Origin: Hymenobacter crusticola
GTDB lineage: Bacteria > Bacteroidota > Bacteroidia > Cytophagales > Hymenobacteraceae
Reading direction: 5' to 3'
Length of the DNA stretch: 64,000 bases
NCBI RefSeq assembly: GCF_002154225.1
Contig: NZ_MTSE01000003.1
Coordinates: forward strand, 124,001-188,000
How positions within the stretch are numbered: position 1 is the first letter of the stretch; each line of letters starts with the position of its first letter. The position numbers were made by a program, and so were the translations under genes. This document shows positions 61,612 through 64,000 of the stretch, piece after piece. Under the pieces are notes generated by a model. That model saw only the letters and a list, made by a program, of their open reading frames with translations, did not search any database and was not told the origin of the DNA.

Positions 61612-62646
61612 ATGCCTACTCCGGTCGATTTCGAAGCGTATTTGCGGTATCTGCGGCGCGAGTCTTCCCCCGCGGAAACGCGTGCCGTGCTGGCGTGGCT
61701 GGCCCAGCCTACCAATGCGCTGTTGGCGCAGCACTGGATGGAACGATACGCGCACTTGCTGGAGCACGAACAAGGGCTCACGCAGGACACGCCGGATTTC
61801 GACGACATGCAGGCCGCGCTGCTGCAGCAGCTAGGTCTAGCGCCCACCCATACCGAGGCGGAAGAATCGAAGCGCAGCCCATCTTGGCGACGTTGGGCCG
61901 CTGCCGCTGCGGTGCTGATTGGTGTAGCAGCGGGCGGCAGTTGGCTCTGGCAAACTCAGCACGCCATGCCACCGCTCACCCAACTCACCACGCCCTACGG
62001 CCAAACCCGCGTGGTGCAGCTCCCAGATGGCTCCACTGTCACGCTCAACAGCCACTCGACGCTGCGCTACGCCGCCGACCTAGGGCAGGCAAGCGAGCGG
62101 GAGGTGTGGCTCGATGGCGAAGCGTACTTCGCCGTGAAGCATACGCCTGACCACCGTCGCTTCGTGGTGCGCACCACGGCGGGCTTCAAGGTGGAGGTGC
62201 TCGGCACCAAGTTCACCGTGTACCGGCGGCACGAGCAGGCTAGGGTCGTGCTGCTCTCGGGCAAGGTGAAGGTCGACTTCACGGATAGCACCCGCAGCCA
62301 AGATGTGGTGCTCAAGCCCGGCGAGCTAGTCGAAACCTGGGACGCGCAGCCGCGCCACGTGTTGCACAAAGCAGTAAACACGGCCCCGTACGCCGCCTGG
62401 AAAGACGACAAGCTAGTATTCGACGGCACGACGGTGGCCGAAGTGGCGACCCGTCTGAGCGACACTTACGGGGTGGCCGTGGTAGTCGAAAATCCGACGC
62501 TCAACCAGCGCAAGATCTCCGGTACTTTTTCGGTGGGCGACCTAGAAGCGCTGCTTCAGTTGCTAGAAAAGAGCTTTCAGCTGACCGTACGTCACGAGCA
62601 AAATCGAATCATTCTTTCTGATCATTCTTCCCACCAATCCCTATGA
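61612..62646 (+). CDS. FecR family anti-sigma factor
   Basis: A 344-residue protein. The N-terminal about 80 residues form the cytoplasmic anti-sigma part, a transmembrane helix follows (WAAAAAVLIGVAAGGSWLW, about residues 94-115), then the periplasmic FecR domain: VQLPDGSTVTLNSHSTLRY, EVWLDGEAYFAVKH, VEVLGTKFTVY. The C-terminal DUF4974 domain contains LVFDGTTVAEVATRLSDTYGV. It regulates the ECF sigma by signalling from the SusC receptor. Its stop overlaps the SusC start as ATGA, so the two are translationally coupled. Confidence 0.92.
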   Translation: MPTPVDFEAYLRYLRRESSPAETRAVLAWLAQPTNALLAQHWMERYAHLLEHEQGLTQDTPDFDDMQAALLQQLGLAPTHTEAEESKRSPSWRRWAAAAAVLIGVAAGGSWLWQTQHAMPPLTQLTTPYGQTRVVQLPDGSTVTLNSHSTLRYAADLGQASEREVWLDGEAYFAVKHTPDHRRFVVRTTAGFKVEVLGTKFTVYRRHEQARVVLLSGKVKVDFTDSTRSQDVVLKPGELVETWDAQPRHVLHKAVNTAPYAAWKDDKLVFDGTTVAEVATRLSDTYGVAVVVENPTLNQRKISGTFSVGDLEALLQLLEKSFQLTVRHEQNRIILSDHSSHQSL

Positions 62647-64000
62647 AAAGAAATCTTACCTGCTGTTCTGGCGGCAGTTGGGCGCGCGCGGCTTCACTGA
62701 CGGTGTGCGTACTTTGCCTGCCCCCCTTGGCCTCGTCTGCGTCCGCGCAACTGTTGGCCTCCACTCAGCAAGTGGCCCGACAACCCACTTCTATCTCGCT
62801 CAAGCAGCTATTGGCGCAATGGGAAACTCAATACGGCGCCTCCATCGGCTACGACACCGACTTAGTCGGCGACAAAGTAGTGGTGCCACAAGAAGCCGAT
62901 GGTAGCCTGGATGCCAAGCTCAAAGCGGTCTTGTCACAAGTAGGATTACGCTTCGAAAAAACGCGTGCGAAGTACTATATCGTGCTGCCCGTGAAGTCAA
63001 CGAGCGCTATTCCCGCAAACGTTTCCGTAGATCTGCTTTCTTCTGCAAACGTTTCTACTCGGCGCGACTTCCCCGTGTCGGGCCGCATCACGCAAAGCAA
63101 CGGCCAGCCGCTGCCCGGGGTAACCGTGGTAGTAAAAGGCACCACCACCGGCACCAGCACCGATGCTGATGGCCGGTTTACGCTGAGTGTGCCACCCGGT
63201 AGCATCTTGGTTATCAGTTCCGTCGGCTTTATCAGGCAGGAAGTTCCCGTGACGGAAGCTAGCACGGCTTTAAACATCCGGCTCTCCGAAGACACGCAGG
63301 CGCTCAAGGAAGTCGTAGTAGTTGGCTACGGTACCCAAAGCAAGCGCACCGTCACGACGGCCATTTCCAGTGTGAAAGGGGACCAAGTCGCCAATTTGCC
63401 CGTCACGAACCCCACACAGGCGCTAGTAGGTCAGGTGTCGGGGGTGCAATTGCAGCAGACGAGCGGGGCACCGGGTGATCCGCCCGCCATCCGGATTCGG
63501 GGCGCCGGCTCCATCACCAGCGGCAACAGTCCGCTCTACGTTATCGACGGCTATCCCACGAACGACGGTACGCTTTTCAACTCTATCTCGCCCCAGGATA
63601 TTGAAAGCATTGACATTTTGAAGGATGCAGCGTCGGCAGCTATCTACGGCTCGCGGGCTGGCAACGGGGTTATCATCGTGACAACCAAGCGCGGCAAGTC
63701 GGGTAAGACAACGTTTTCCCTGAACGCCACCGCCGGCGTCGAGACGGTGATGCACCGCTACGATCTGTTGAATGGGCAGGAGTTTGTAGATATGGCCAAG
63801 GAAGGCTTAGCTTACCAAAATCGCCCTATCCCAGCCTTCCTAAACCAGCCGGAGCGCTGGGCCAACACCGATTGGCAAGACGTGATATTCCGTGCGGCGC
63901 CCTTTCAAAACTACCAACTCAGCGCCACTGGCGGCAGCGACAAAGTACGCTTCTCGGTGTCGGGTGGGTACATTGATCAGCAAGGCACGTTGAAAAACAC
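62643..64000 (+). CDS. SusC/RagA TonB-linked outer-membrane receptor (3' end outside window)
   Basis: The first about 452 codons of a SusC-type receptor. A signal peptide ends near SASA. The STN signalling domain (about 40-110; ISLKQLLAQWETQYGASIGY) is followed by the CarboxypepD_reg domain (VSGRITQSNGQPLPGVTVVV) and LKEVVVVGYGTQSKRTVT at the plug start, then the plug domain (IRIRGAGSITSGNSPLYVID, SIDILKDAASAAIYGSR). The STN domain shows it signals through the FecR and sigma upstream. The imported substrate, probably a glycan, is unknown because SusD lies beyond the window. Confidence 0.95.
   Translation, partial: MKRNLTCCSGGSWARAASLTVCVLCLPPLASSASAQLLASTQQVARQPTSISLKQLLAQWETQYGASIGYDTDLVGDKVVVPQEADGSLDAKLKAVLSQVGLRFEKTRAKYYIVLPVKSTSAIPANVSVDLLSSANVSTRRDFPVSGRITQSNGQPLPGVTVVVKGTTTGTSTDADGRFTLSVPPGSILVISSVGFIRQEVPVTEASTALNIRLSEDTQALKEVVVVGYGTQSKRTVTTAISSVKGDQVANLPVTNPTQALVGQVSGVQLQQTSGAPGDPPAIRIRGAGSITSGNSPLYVIDGYPTNDGTLFNSISPQDIESIDILKDAASAAIYGSRAGNGVIIVTTKRGKSGKTTFSLNATAGVETVMHRYDLLNGQEFVDMAKEGLAYQNRPIPAFLNQPERWANTDWQDVIFRAAPFQNYQLSATGGSDKVRFSVSGGYIDQQGTLKN

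Noticed and set aside
63015..63055. Two copies of GCAAACGTTTC, 30 bp apart, as an operator
   Set aside because: They lie inside the SusC coding region in the linker after the STN domain, encoding the repeated residues ANVS; no evidence for regulation.

Overview
The window looks like chromosome from a Bacteroidota bacterium of the Hymenobacter group (Cytophagales). The evidence is two kinds of type IX secretion C-terminal signals (type A and the gliding-motility-associated type B), a SusC/RagA TonB-dependent receptor with its own FecR/ECF-sigma pair, a fused isobutyryl-CoA mutase, many short lipoproteins, and moderately GC-rich coding DNA in which the word CTAG is strikingly common. No tRNA, rRNA, CRISPR array, phage or plasmid functions were seen.

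Layout. 0-7 kb: 3' end of HMG-CoA lyase, a LutA-like Fe-S protein, a cupin/JmjC-like protein, dapA, a polysaccharide-deacetylase lipoprotein, a rhodanese lipoprotein and ligA. 7-17 kb: secreted and hypothetical proteins, a cytochrome oxidase subunit III-like protein, a type B sorted surface protein divergent from an M1 aminopeptidase with a type A sorting tail, a GreA-like protein, DUF2147, an orphan promoter-to-terminator unit (16.2-16.6 kb) and an NlpC/P60 enzyme. 17-31 kb: M61 peptidase, kup, a membrane protein directly behind an FKBP isomerase, small proteins, a second deacetylase, SDR plus AraC regulator, NADAR, DinB, OmpA and aldo/keto reductase. 31-41 kb: a ~1,400-residue type IX surface protein with glycine-rich tracts, a PBP2-like transpeptidase that looks like a lipoprotein, AraC plus an epoxide-hydrolase-like enzyme, and DUF1349. 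41-51 kb: an accessory-looking stretch with AT-rich orphan genes, an amino-acid permease, a RAYT transposase surrounded by a family of short palindromic repeats, icmF, and a second unrelated inverted-repeat pair. 51-64 kb: Uma2 protein, hxlA-hxlB (formaldehyde fixation) divergent from an AraC regulator, SUKH protein, acetyltransferase, a Gfo/Idh/MocA oxidoreductase divergent from a DUF1080 hydrolase, SDR, HbpS-like protein, and the sigma / FecR / SusC transport-signalling unit running off the end.

Genes that plausibly work together: hxlA+hxlB with the divergent AraC gene; the Gfo/Idh/MocA and DUF1080 genes (3-keto-sugar chemistry); sigma + FecR + SusC with an STN signalling domain; RAYT plus its palindromic repeats; each of the other two AraC genes beside an oxidoreductase or hydrolase. 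Convergent genes are very often separated by long, near-perfect hairpins that probably terminate both transcripts.

The most interesting non-routine signals are the RAYT with its three-hairpin composite repeat family (41.1-46.0 kb), the orphan transcription unit at 16.2-16.6 kb with a Shine-Dalgarno-preceded 23-codon ORF (unusual in this phylum), and an open frame that continues in phase directly behind the FKBP stop codon.
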